NCBI RefSeq assembly: GCF_017603965.1
Contig: NZ_CP071955.1
Location: 1,302,001-1,366,000 of the forward strand
Reading direction: 5' to 3'
Length of the DNA: 64,000 nt
From: Xanthomonas fragariae
GTDB lineage: Bacteria; Pseudomonadota; Gammaproteobacteria; Xanthomonadales; Xanthomonadaceae
Under the pieces are notes generated by a model. It did no database searches, was not told the DNA's origin, and saw nothing but the letters and a program-made list of their open reading frames with translations. A program made the translations under genes and the position numbers. This document shows, piece after piece, positions 55,800 through 62,474 of this stretch (position 1 is the stretch's first letter; each line of letters begins with the position of its first letter).

Positions 55800-55875
55800 G
55801 GCCGAGTAGCTCAGTTGGTAGAGCAGGGGATTGAAAATCCCCGTGTCGGCGGTTCGATTCCGTCCTCGGCCACCA
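55800..55875 (+). tRNA. tRNA-Phe (GAA)
   Basis: A 76-base cloverleaf: acceptor GGCCGAG / CTCGGCC, D-arm GCTCAGTTGGTAGAGC, anticodon stem GGGGA / TCCCC with loop TTGAAAA (anticodon GAA), T-arm GGCGGTTCGATTCCGTC, encoded CCA. It is the substrate of PheST, encoded in this window. Mobile elements begin about 850 bases to its right. Confidence 0.97.
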
Positions 55876-55913
55876 TTTCCAAGCCTTGATTCGCAGGCTT
55901 TCCGGTTATTATC

Positions 55914-55932
55914 AAGACCGGTTCGGTTTTTT
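55914..55932 (+). terminator. Terminator after tRNA-Phe
   Basis: Short hairpin AAGACCG-GTT-CGGTTTT whose 3' arm merges into a run of six T. It is placed 39 bases after the tRNA. Confidence 0.6.
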
Positions 55933-56096
55933 AGTTTTGCTCGATTGCGCCAGACATGCTCCATTTCGTGTGGGCGGTTTTCTTGGGCATGTCCGTAGCT
56001 CAGTCTTGGTCGCGCAGGTACGCGTGGTTTCGCGGCTTGCGAGCGCGGCAGTGGTACAGCCTGCGAAACGAGGGCGGTTTTCCACGCGGTCTTCAA

Positions 56097-56396
56097 ATGC
56101 GCGTAGCGATACTTGCGCACATGACGCATAAGACACTTCGACGCACATTGATCCACGGCTACTGCGGTGAATTCCGCGTAGAGACATTGGAAAGCCAAGC
56201 CTCCTGCGCGACCCTGTGGCTCTCGACCGCCTTCGTCTACCACCGCGATCGTGCGTCGCCCGTAGCCACGATCGAGGGCGCGGGGCAGGGCGAGTATCGC
56301 GGCGATGCACGCGAGCAAGCGCTGCGTGTCGGCTCCTGTCTGGCGGAGTTTCTGGACCCGAAGGAATACCGAAGTTGCCAGATCCAGAGCAGCTAA
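56097..56396 (+). CDS. Hypothetical protein, possibly a gene fragment
   Basis: A 99-residue frame whose codon use (strong GC in third positions from 56150 to 56370) looks like real coding sequence: LIHGYCGEFRVETLESQASC, ATLWLSTAFVYHRDRASPVA and GEYRGDAREQALRVGSCLAE. I do not recognise a family. The start is uncertain (ATG 56097 or 56121) and the upstream frame to 55956 looks non-coding. It lies between tRNA-Phe and an insertion sequence in a decayed region, so it may be the relic of a longer gene. Confidence 0.4.
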   Translation: MRVAILAHMTHKTLRRTLIHGYCGEFRVETLESQASCATLWLSTAFVYHRDRASPVATIEGAGQGEYRGDAREQALRVGSCLAEFLDPKEYRSCQIQSS

Positions 56397-56724
56397 CGAG
56401 GCGCTGCGAATGATCAGAAGGCGGATGCGTCGGTCACTCAGGAAAGCCCAGGATGATGCGTCATGCAGGAAGGCTCCGCACACCTGTCACCTCCGGCGCA
56501 TGTTTCATACAGCGCCACAGCCTGGTGTCGTTATCGTCACGCAAAAAAGATCCTCGATTTCAAGTCATCTGGCTTCTTACGTGTGTGATCCGTTCTTGCT
56601 ACATACGTGCGCGCCTTGCAGCGGCGTCGCGGGTCGAAACCACTGCACTGTGTCTTCCTGTCGCTTACAGAAGCGCCACGCAATGCAAATGCGTTTCCAA
56701 CGATTTCAGCAGCTGCGCGCCTAG
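56397..56724. other. Gap left of the IS5-family element
   Basis: 328 bases with no intact gene. On the minus strand, next to the IS, faint traces that could be the continuation of the GIY-YIG gene interrupted by the IS can be read (a Cys-rich RRRCKARTYV-like segment), but with frameshifts. Confidence 0.3.
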
Positions 56725-57881
56725 GGAAGGTCTGAACAACTCTCAACACCTAAAAATATCAGCATAGAGAGCGCCAGTAACGCGTAAATTGGGTATGTAA
56801 GACGAGATTTTGCGCTTATCTGGCGGCTTCAGCTGCCGCCGGACAGCATTATGCCTTGGCCGGCAATAACTGCCGGCGCACCATCCATAGATTGGATAGC
56901 GCAAACAGCGTCAGCACCTGCGCGGTATTCTTCGCTAGGCCGCGATAGCGGATCTTGACGTAACCAAACTGGCGTTTGATCACCCGAAATGGATGTTCCA
57001 CCTTCGCCCGCAGGCTGGCCTTGGTGTGCTCCCAGCGCTGGGCCCACTGCAACTCGCGCGCGTTCTTGATCTGCTTGAGCTTGGACGGCTTCTCTGCAAT
57101 CAGGTAGCGCAACTTGCGCTTGCGCGCCATCTCCGCGCGCTTGTCCAGCCCCGTGTAACCGCTATCCCCGCTGAGCGTGTCTTCCTTGCCATGCAGCAGC
57201 TTGTGCGCCTGCGTGATATCGGCAACGTTGGCCGCCGTGCATTCCACGTGGTGCACCAACCCGGACACATCGTCTACTCCAATGTGCGCTTTCATCCCGA
57301 AGTAATATTGCTTGCCTTTCTTGGTCTGGTGCATCTCAGGATCGCGCGCGTGGTCAGCGTTCTTGGTCGAACTGGGCGCAGCGATCAGGGTTGCATCGAC
57401 GATCGTGCCCGAGCGCAGACTTTGACCCTTGCGCGCCAGATGCGCGTTGACCGCTTCCAGCATCCGCGCGGCCAGGCCATGGGTCTCCAGCAAACGACGA
57501 AAATTGAGAATCGTGGTCTCGTCAGGAACGTTGTCCAACCCACCGAGCTGGGCAAAACGCCGCAAGCTCGGGATCTCATGCAACGCTTCTTCCATCGCCG
57601 GATCGCTCAGCGCGTACCACTGTTGCAGTAGATGAATCCGCAACATCGTGGCCAGTGCGTACGGCTGCCGACCTGGCCGTCCCGACGCCGGATAGTGCGG
57701 TGCGATCAGCGCAAGCAACCGCTGCCACGGAACGACCTGCTCCATCTCGGCTAGGAAGATTTCCCGGCGGGTCTGCTTGCGCTTACCCAGGCCCTCGGCG
57801 TCACCAAACGTCAGTTGCATGGATCACTCCTCAACGTAGGTGTGTAGTGTCGCGCATCTGGGGGCGTTGTTCAGAGCTTCC
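56725..57881 (-). mobile_element. Intact IS5-family (IS1478-like) insertion sequence
   Basis: 1157 bases with inverted ends GGAAGGTCTGAACAAC and, on the other side, GGAAGCTCTGAACAAC (one mismatch), flanked by a direct CTAG duplication (56721-56724 and 57882-57885). It holds one complete transposase. It split a GIY-YIG nuclease gene. A relic of the same family lies at 19.7 kb. Confidence 0.88.
56849..57820 (-). CDS. IS5-family transposase (IS1478-like)
   Basis: A 323-residue DDE transposase, apparently complete. N-terminal MQLTFGDAEGLGKRKQTRRE and the DUF772-type domain (about 25-115, LLQQWYALSDPAMEEALHEI; DETTILNFRRLLETHGLAA). Catalytic core: first Asp in SGTIVDATLIAAPSSTKN (about 140), second Asp in LSGDSGYTGLDKRAEMARKR (about 218), and Glu in KVEHPFRVIKRQFGYVKIRY (about 277) with the K/R spaced as in IS5. 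No frameshift is seen, so the element may still be active and may have caused other scars here. Confidence 0.92.
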   Translation of the reverse strand: MQLTFGDAEGLGKRKQTRREIFLAEMEQVVPWQRLLALIAPHYPASGRPGRQPYALATMLRIHLLQQWYALSDPAMEEALHEIPSLRRFAQLGGLDNVPDETTILNFRRLLETHGLAARMLEAVNAHLARKGQSLRSGTIVDATLIAAPSSTKNADHARDPEMHQTKKGKQYYFGMKAHIGVDDVSGLVHHVECTAANVADITQAHKLLHGKEDTLSGDSGYTGLDKRAEMARKRKLRYLIAEKPSKLKQIKNARELQWAQRWEHTKASLRAKVEHPFRVIKRQFGYVKIRYRGLAKNTAQVLTLFALSNLWMVRRQLLPAKA

Positions 57882-58119
57882 CTAGATTTCGACAACGCTG
57901 ACGCGACGGGTCTGACGCAACAACGATGCTTCGCGCAGCGTACGAAAATGATCCATCACCCGCACCCGCAGATTGACGCTCTTGCCGATATATAGCGGCA
58001 GCTCGCGGCCGTCTTCTTGGAAGAGATAGACACCGGGCGTGGTTGGCAATATCTTCAGCGCGCTGTGCAGGTACTCGTGATAGGCGTAGTTGACAGAACT
58101 GAGGCCGCGGCGGGTTCAT
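57882..58119 (-). pseudogene. Fragment of a GIY-YIG nuclease gene (UvrC/Cho-like)
   Basis: An uninterrupted minus-strand frame of about 78 residues: GLSSVNYAYHEYLHSALKIL, PTTPGVYLFQEDGRELPLYI, GKSVNLRVRVMDHFRTLREA and SLLRQTRRVSVVEI. The GVYLF and LYIGKS motifs with a following RVRVMDHF are the catalytic GIY-YIG core of UvrC and its homologue Cho, which make the 3' incision in nucleotide excision repair. The 5' part is missing at a MITE, and at the other side the CTAG duplication of the IS supplies a TAG stop. Thus it is broken at both ends and cannot code a working nuclease. Confidence 0.8.
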
Positions 58120-58122
58120 TTA

Positions 58123-58407
58123 GAGCGGCTAACAAAACGTAGCGAGCAGTCGTCAGGTGGATGCGGACGGGCAGAGCAACCGCAGTGTACGAGTGGTAAA
58201 TGCAAATTCCGAGCACCGGCCGCGCCCGCTTAGAGCGGCTAACAAAACGACTGCGCTCACCGCCAGGCGGGCGCGGCCGGTGCCCGGCATCTGCATTTAC
58301 CACGTGCACTCTGCGGTTGCTCAGCCCCGTCCGCACCCACCTGACGACTGCTTGCTACGTTTTGTTAGCCGCTCTTAATGGCTGCGCAGTGGTTTTGTTA
58401 GCCACTC
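58123..58407 (-). repeat. Outer hairpin MITE, interrupted by a second copy
   Basis: A reverse-oriented copy: starts GAGCGGCTAACAAAACGTAG at 58123, runs to 58229 and resumes at 58378 with GGCTGCGCAGTGGTTTTGTT to end at 58407. Flanks are TTA (58120-58122) and TTA (58408-58410). Without the insert its length is 137 bases plus the inner target duplication, the family size. The right arm (GTTTTGTTAGCCACTC) has drifted, so it is older than the inner copy. Confidence 0.85.
58233..58374 (+). repeat. Inner hairpin MITE, nested
   Basis: 142 bases with perfect ends GAGCGGCTAACAAAACG / CGTTTTGTTAGCCGCTC and a direct TTA duplication (58230-58232 and 58375-58377), inserted within the outer copy. The clean duplication fixes the true ends and the target TNA for the whole family. 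Confidence 0.92.
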
Positions 58408-58610
58408 TTAGTACGTGCCACGAGTACATGCTACGGCTCGCCTTGAAATGCTGCCGCAGCGTATCGAGTTGTGTGAATATGTTTGCCTCGTGCAGCACAG
58501 ACGCATGCACGCTTAATCGTGATCGGGCAATCGGGCTCGGAGCGAAATTTCTCATCGGGCGCGATCGTGCCGGGGTGGTGTCTGATGAGATGAAACGCCG
58601 TGCAGCCTGC

Positions 58611-58655
58611 ATAAAAAATGCGCTTCCGGAAGAGTTGAAGCCCTTCCGAAAGCGC
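58611..58655 (-). terminator. Terminator of the KGG-protein gene
   Basis: On the minus strand, GCGCTTTCGGAAG and CTTCCGGAAGCGC form a stem (one mismatch, 10-base loop), followed by ATTTTTTAT. It starts about 25 bases after the stop. Confidence 0.8.
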
Positions 58656-58680
58656 CGCATTACTTGAAGCGTTGCGTTAG

Positions 58681-58881
58681 TTAGCGGTTATTGCCGCCGC
58701 CGCTTGCTTGGCCGCCTTTCTTGCCGGCTTCGCGCGCTTCTTTCGACGTGAATTCATGCGCGTTGCCACTTTCATGCGCTGCCTTGCCGCCCTTTGCGGC
58801 GATTTCGCGCTGCTTTTCTTCGTCCATCGAAGCAAAACCGCGGTTACTGGTGCCACCTTTGTTGTCGTTCTGATTTGCCAT
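58681..58881 (-). CDS. KGG-repeat stress protein (YciG/GsiB-like)
   Basis: A 66-residue hydrophilic protein: MANQNDNKGGTSNRGFASMD, then two KGG repeats (EIAAKGGKAAHESGNAHEFT and REAGKKGGQASGGGNNR). This pattern belongs to the KGG family of general-stress and desiccation proteins such as YciG and GsiB; in related bacteria they are induced in stationary phase and affect motility or stress survival. It has no fold-forming hydrophobic core. The start ATG at 58881 gives the family N-terminus (a frame extends to 59148). It has its own terminator and is the only clearly intact native gene within the mobile-element cluster apart from the methyltransferase. Confidence 0.85.
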   Translation of the reverse strand: MANQNDNKGGTSNRGFASMDEEKQREIAAKGGKAAHESGNAHEFTSKEAREAGKKGGQASGGGNNR

Positions 58882-59079
58882 TGGAATTTCTCGTTTTCGT
58901 TGGCTGGGGAGTGCGCCACTGGAGTAGGTGGTGCGAGGCCAGCATCGCCCCGAACGCATCAATCTGACGTAGGCGTTGCGACAATCACGCGTGAGCCGCC
59001 AAGCTGCTTGATGATTTGTTTTCACGACCGAAAAACGCGCCGGGGCGAACGAATGCCGCTGTCGCTCGACAGTATGTTG

Positions 59080-59245
59080 GCCACCGAGGTGCTTGCGATG
59101 AGGCACTGTACGTTGACGGCGCGACGTTGCGCGAATTTCATGGCCCAAACGGCGTATCGTGCGGCGAGCATTGGACCGACTACATCACCTTCCGCTACGA
59201 CCGCCGCCGCACGTTTCTGTTCCACGCGTCTGTTCCACACGCGCA
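59080..59245 (+). pseudogene. Possible gene relic, unidentified
   Basis: Within the 528-base gap between the KGG gene and the methyltransferase, a stretch reads DEALYVDGATLREFHGPNGV, SCGEHWTDYITFRYDRRRTF and LFHASV with good third-position GC. It has no proper start or end and I do not recognise it. The rest of the gap (58882-59409) shows nothing. Confidence 0.25.
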
Positions 59246-59409
59246 TGCTCGAAAGCTGGGAAATGCATGCTCGAGATATCCCGACGGCGATGCGTATGAG
59301 TGAGCACAGGGATACAGCGATACAGCGGCCGATCCACACATGCCGATCGCGTTGTTTGCTTACGCGCCTGCGCCATGACGAGGCGGCAGCGCGATCAGTC
59401 GCTTGCCGG

Positions 59410-60069
59410 CTACCAGTTGTCCAGGTTGCGGCGATACACGAACAGACGTGGGGCCTTGGCCACTTGTGCCGATGCTTGAGGTTCGCCGGCGATCAATGAA
59501 AACCCGATATTCGCCAGCATGCGCGACAGCGCGTTGGCATTGCCACGGCCGGGATCGCTGATGACGATCTCGCACGAGGGTTTGGCGAGCTCGGGGATCA
59601 GCTTGGCCAGCATGGTGGCATGGCGGGTTTCGTAGAGCACGTCGCTGGCGATCATCATGTCGAACTGGCCCATATTGGGCGCGCCGGTGTCCCAGTCGAG
59701 ACGGCGATACGGCACCGATTCCAGCCCGTTGAGTGCCGCGTTGTAGGCCAGAAACACTTCCGCCAACGGATGGTGGTCGCTGGCGACCACATCGGCGCCG
59801 CGTCTGCGCAACACCAGACTCGCAAGACCCAGGCCGCAGCCAAGCTCGAGGATGCGCTTGTCATCGATCGGTCGCGTGGCCATCGCTTCGGCCAACAACT
59901 GGCCGGCGGGCCAGACCTGGCCGAACAAGCTCCACTGCGCCGATGAGATGCCGGCCTCGGCGGCGCTCTCATCGGGGTCCGCGTATTGCTGCTTGTCCGC
60001 CAGCGCGCGGATGACGTAGGTCAGCTGCCCGAAGGTCAACTGGTGGATCTGGGTCTGGTAGCCCGGCAT
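59410..60069 (-). CDS. Class I SAM-dependent methyltransferase (PF10294-like)
   Basis: A 219-residue cytoplasmic methyltransferase. MPGYQTQIHQLTFGQLTYVI (1-20) and WSLFGQVWPAGQLLAEAMAT (about 47-66) precede motif I LELGCGLGLASLVLRRRGAD (about 74-93), with the acidic VVASDHHPLA at the end of strand 2, motif post-II FDMMIASDVLYETRH (about 139-153) and motif III region CEIVISDPGRGNANALSRML. The GQVWPAG segment and DVLYE suit the lysine-methyltransferase-like family that modifies proteins, but the target is not known. The ATG at 60069 is chosen; a longer frame to 60201 is Arg- and Cys-rich and starts near a MITE-like scrap. Confidence 0.82.
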   Translation of the reverse strand: MPGYQTQIHQLTFGQLTYVIRALADKQQYADPDESAAEAGISSAQWSLFGQVWPAGQLLAEAMATRPIDDKRILELGCGLGLASLVLRRRGADVVASDHHPLAEVFLAYNAALNGLESVPYRRLDWDTGAPNMGQFDMMIASDVLYETRHATMLAKLIPELAKPSCEIVISDPGRGNANALSRMLANIGFSLIAGEPQASAQVAKAPRLFVYRRNLDNW

Positions 60070-60228
60070 GGTGACATCGCATGGTCGCCAGACAGATGCG
60101 CTGGCGTGGAAAGAACGCGCGCAACGGCGCCAGAACGGCCGCAAGGTGCGCAAGAGCTGCTTGCTGCCCGCGCATGCTACGGCAAAACAGCGCGTACGCA
60201 CGCCTGCGCGCGTCGGTGTGCAGCGTGG

Positions 60229-60243
60229 CGTTTAGCCGCTCTT
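60229..60243 (+). repeat. Decayed MITE end
   Basis: CGTTTAGCCGCTC followed by TTA, a shortened form of the right end of the hairpin MITE. A second scrap, AAAGCGGCTAA, lies at 60313-60323 and is cut by the IS701-type element. Confidence 0.4.
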
Positions 60244-60323
60244 AGGCAAGGCCAGGATGCAGGAACGTGAGGCGCAAGCTGATCAATAGCCGCACAGCTC
60301 TTTAGCGCTCTTAAAGCGGCTAA

Positions 60324-61776
60324 TCCTACTATGTCATTAAATCCGCAGATGCGGAGGCATCACGTCAAGTAGTGCCGCTGCGATGTCCATGGCGATTGTC
60401 CAGCGCAGCGTCGCGATCGAGTCGCTCGCGTGGCGCTGGGCGCGCGATTGCCTTGCCGCGCGGTCGGTAATTCTCGGGTAAGGGAGATTCCGCGCATTCC
60501 GAGGGTTTTTTTTGATGCGCCCCGCGCAAGCGTTCAGCAACCAGGTACCCATAGGCAGCGATGCATAACCTCGCGTGATGATGGAAGCCCCGCCAGCCAC
60601 GGCCTTCGTAGTGATCCAGGCCAAATTCCTGTTTCAGATCCTGATAATCGCGTTCAATCCGCCAGCGCGCCTTGACCGTCCTTACCAGATCCTTGCGCGG
60701 CGTGTTTGCCGGCAGGTTGGACAGAAAGTATCGGGTCGGCCTGTCTTGGCCTTTGGGCCATTCGATCAATAGCCATTCCTCCTGACGCAAGCGATCACCT
60801 TGTGCTGCGTGCTGCACGTACGCGTACGGCGGCGAAACGTCCCGACAACGGTGCGTTGCTGCCTTCCCGCCACGCGACTGTCCTGAAGGCGCGGCAGGGT
60901 AACGACAGCGCCAGCGCTTGCACCGACTGTGGCTGATGGTCGGCTGTACGACGATGGCGAACCGGAGGTCGGCCTTGGCCTTTCCACGCCGCCGGCGATT
61001 CGGGCCTTTGTCCGGGCGGCCAGACTTTCACGCTCGACACGATTCCCACCGCATAGTTCAGTTCCAGGCAAGCCAGCGCGTCACGCCAGGCCGTATTGCT
61101 GCCATAGGCTGCATCGGCCAATACCGTGCCGCGCGCCACTCCCGTGGCATGGGCTGCTTTCATCTGCGCCAGTGCGATCTGCGGTTTGGTCGCGAACTCA
61201 ATCTCGTGGGGAATTCCCGCTTTTCCCCGGCGTGCTGCATCGCTGGCCCAGTCTTCAGGCAGATACAGCCTGAAAGCGATCGGAATGCTCGCTGCCGGCG
61301 TCGCCAACGATACGCTCACGGCCACCTGGCAATTGTCCTGCTTGCCGATCTCGCCGCAGTCCTGTCGGGCCACACCGACCGAATGCCTGCCCTTCTTGCG
61401 AAAACCCGTGTCGTCCACGATCCAGTACACCTCGTCTTTCAAATCCAGCAGCGACGAAACGTACTGACGAACCCGCTCCAACATGGCCGCATCGGACCAC
61501 TCTGATTTGGCCACGAAGTGGTGCAAGGCTTGATGGCGAGCCCTGGTTCGAAGCGGATCCAGATGAGCAGCCAGGGGCTCAACACTCTTGCGCTCCAAAG
61601 GCAGCATCAACGCACTGCAATCGCCTCGCAGGCCCGCAGTGCGGTCAGCATGACCGAGCGCGGCGGAGAGTTCATCGAGATAAGCGGAGAAACGCGCTTT
61701 GTTGCTGACTGCGGCCATCACGATCCCGCCGTGGGAGAGACTGCCTGCAGGATAACCTATTTATGACACAGTAGGA
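60324..61776 (-). mobile_element. IS701-family insertion sequence with frameshifted transposase
   Basis: 1453 bases. Ends TCCTACTATGTCATTAAAT and, on the other side, TCCTACTGTGTCATAAAT are imperfect inverted repeats. Flanks are CTAA (60320-60323) and CTAG (61777-61780), fitting the CTAR target of the IS701 family with one base changed. Left of it is a MITE scrap and right of it an ISXO2 fragment. Confidence 0.82.
60365..61721 (-). pseudogene. IS701-family transposase, frameshifted
   Basis: The first frame (61721 to 60795, about 300 codons) begins MMAAVSNKARFSAYLDELSA and includes WIVDDTGFRKKGRHSVGVAR (first catalytic Asp) and ARGTVLADAAYGSNTAWRDA (second Asp region), then ends in RVRAARSTR and a stop. 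The second frame (to 60365) resumes with HAAQGDRLRQEEWLLIEWPK, VKARWRIERDYQDLKQEFGL (the catalytic Glu region is in WRIERDYQDLKQE) and GRGWRGFHHHARLCIAAYGY. The shift lies near 60800-60820, around a GCAGCA repeat. All catalytic parts exist but not in one frame, so the element is probably dead unless frameshifting occurs. Confidence 0.83.
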
Positions 61777-61780
61777 CTAG

Positions 61781-62364
61781 GCGGTGAGCGTAACGTCGGC
61801 AAGGCCGGACGCGGATCGGAGAACAAACAAACGTTCCTGATTGCGGTGCAGACCGATGCCATATTCACCGCGCCGAGTTATGTGGTGATCGAGCCGGTGC
61901 GCGGAATCGGCATGTACCACGCGTACATTCCGGTTCCTGCGCGCCGTCCGCACCCACCTGACGACTGCTCGCTACGTTTTGTTAGCCGCTCTAAGGACTG
62001 GACTGCGCGTCGCCTGATTCCCGAATGCGAGGTCTATACCGACGGGCTGGCCTGCTTCCGTCGCCTGGAAGATGCCGGCCACGCGCACACCACGCTGGAC
62101 ACCGGTGGCGGACGTGCCGCGACCGAAACGGCTGGCGCCCCCTGGGTCAACGTGGTGCTCGGCAACCTCAAACGCGCCATCAGCGGCGTGTATCACGCGA
62201 TTGCGCAAGGCAAATACGCAAGGCGTTATCTGGCCGAAGCCGCCCACCGCTTCGATCGAAGATTCCAATTGCGCGAGCTGCTGCCACGACTTGCTACTGT
62301 CATGAAGCAACGCAAACCTTGTCCGGAGCCGGTTCTGCCTGCGGCGAGCAATTTCCACAATTGA
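61781..62364 (+). pseudogene. ISXO2-type (IS1595 family) transposase 3' fragment carrying a MITE remnant
   Basis: Starts mid-gene right after the IS701 flank: GERNVGKAGRGSENKQTFLI, AVQTDAIFTAPSYVVIEPVR. Then 33 residues of foreign, MITE-derived sequence ([31 protein letters not shown]), then back to ISXO2: DWTARRLIPECEVYTDGLAC, LDTGGGRAATETAGAPWVNV, VLGNLKRAISGVYHAIAQGK and ARRYLAEAAHRFDRRFQLRE. The MITE portion happens to keep the frame open. The N-terminal half, including the zinc-binding region and the first catalytic residue, is absent. Confidence 0.85.
61894..61991 (+). repeat. MITE right half inside the ISXO2 fragment
   Basis: The right two thirds of the hairpin MITE (GGAATCGGCATGTACCACGC to CGTTTTGTTAGCCGCTC) followed by TAA. 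The left part is missing, and the junction lies at GCCGGTGC, which both parents share, so it probably arose by short-homology recombination. Confidence 0.8.
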
Positions 62365-62417
62365 GAGTCAGGGCCAAGCAGAACGATGTAGTGATGAAGG
62401 CGGCTGGCGCCCAAACA

Positions 62418-62445
62418 CAAAGACCGGCGCATGCGCCGGTCTTTG
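62418..62445. terminator. Palindromic terminator of htpG
   Basis: A perfect 28-base palindrome, CAAAGACCGGCGCA and its complement. On the minus strand it follows the htpG stop by about 30 bases and its 3' arm ends in TTTG, so it is most likely the htpG terminator, usable from both sides. Confidence 0.72.
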
Positions 62446-62474
62446 TCTGCATCACTGCCAAATCACCGGCACTC

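Noticed and set aside
55755..56483. A 242-codon minus-strand frame over tRNA-Phe
   Set aside because: It translates the complement of the tRNA, and its sequence has no start signal or family; the plus-strand frame there has better codon pattern.
58200..58667. A 155-codon plus-strand frame starting in the nested MITE
   Set aside because: Its first 60 codons are MITE sequence and the rest is the antisense of a terminator region. Not a gene.
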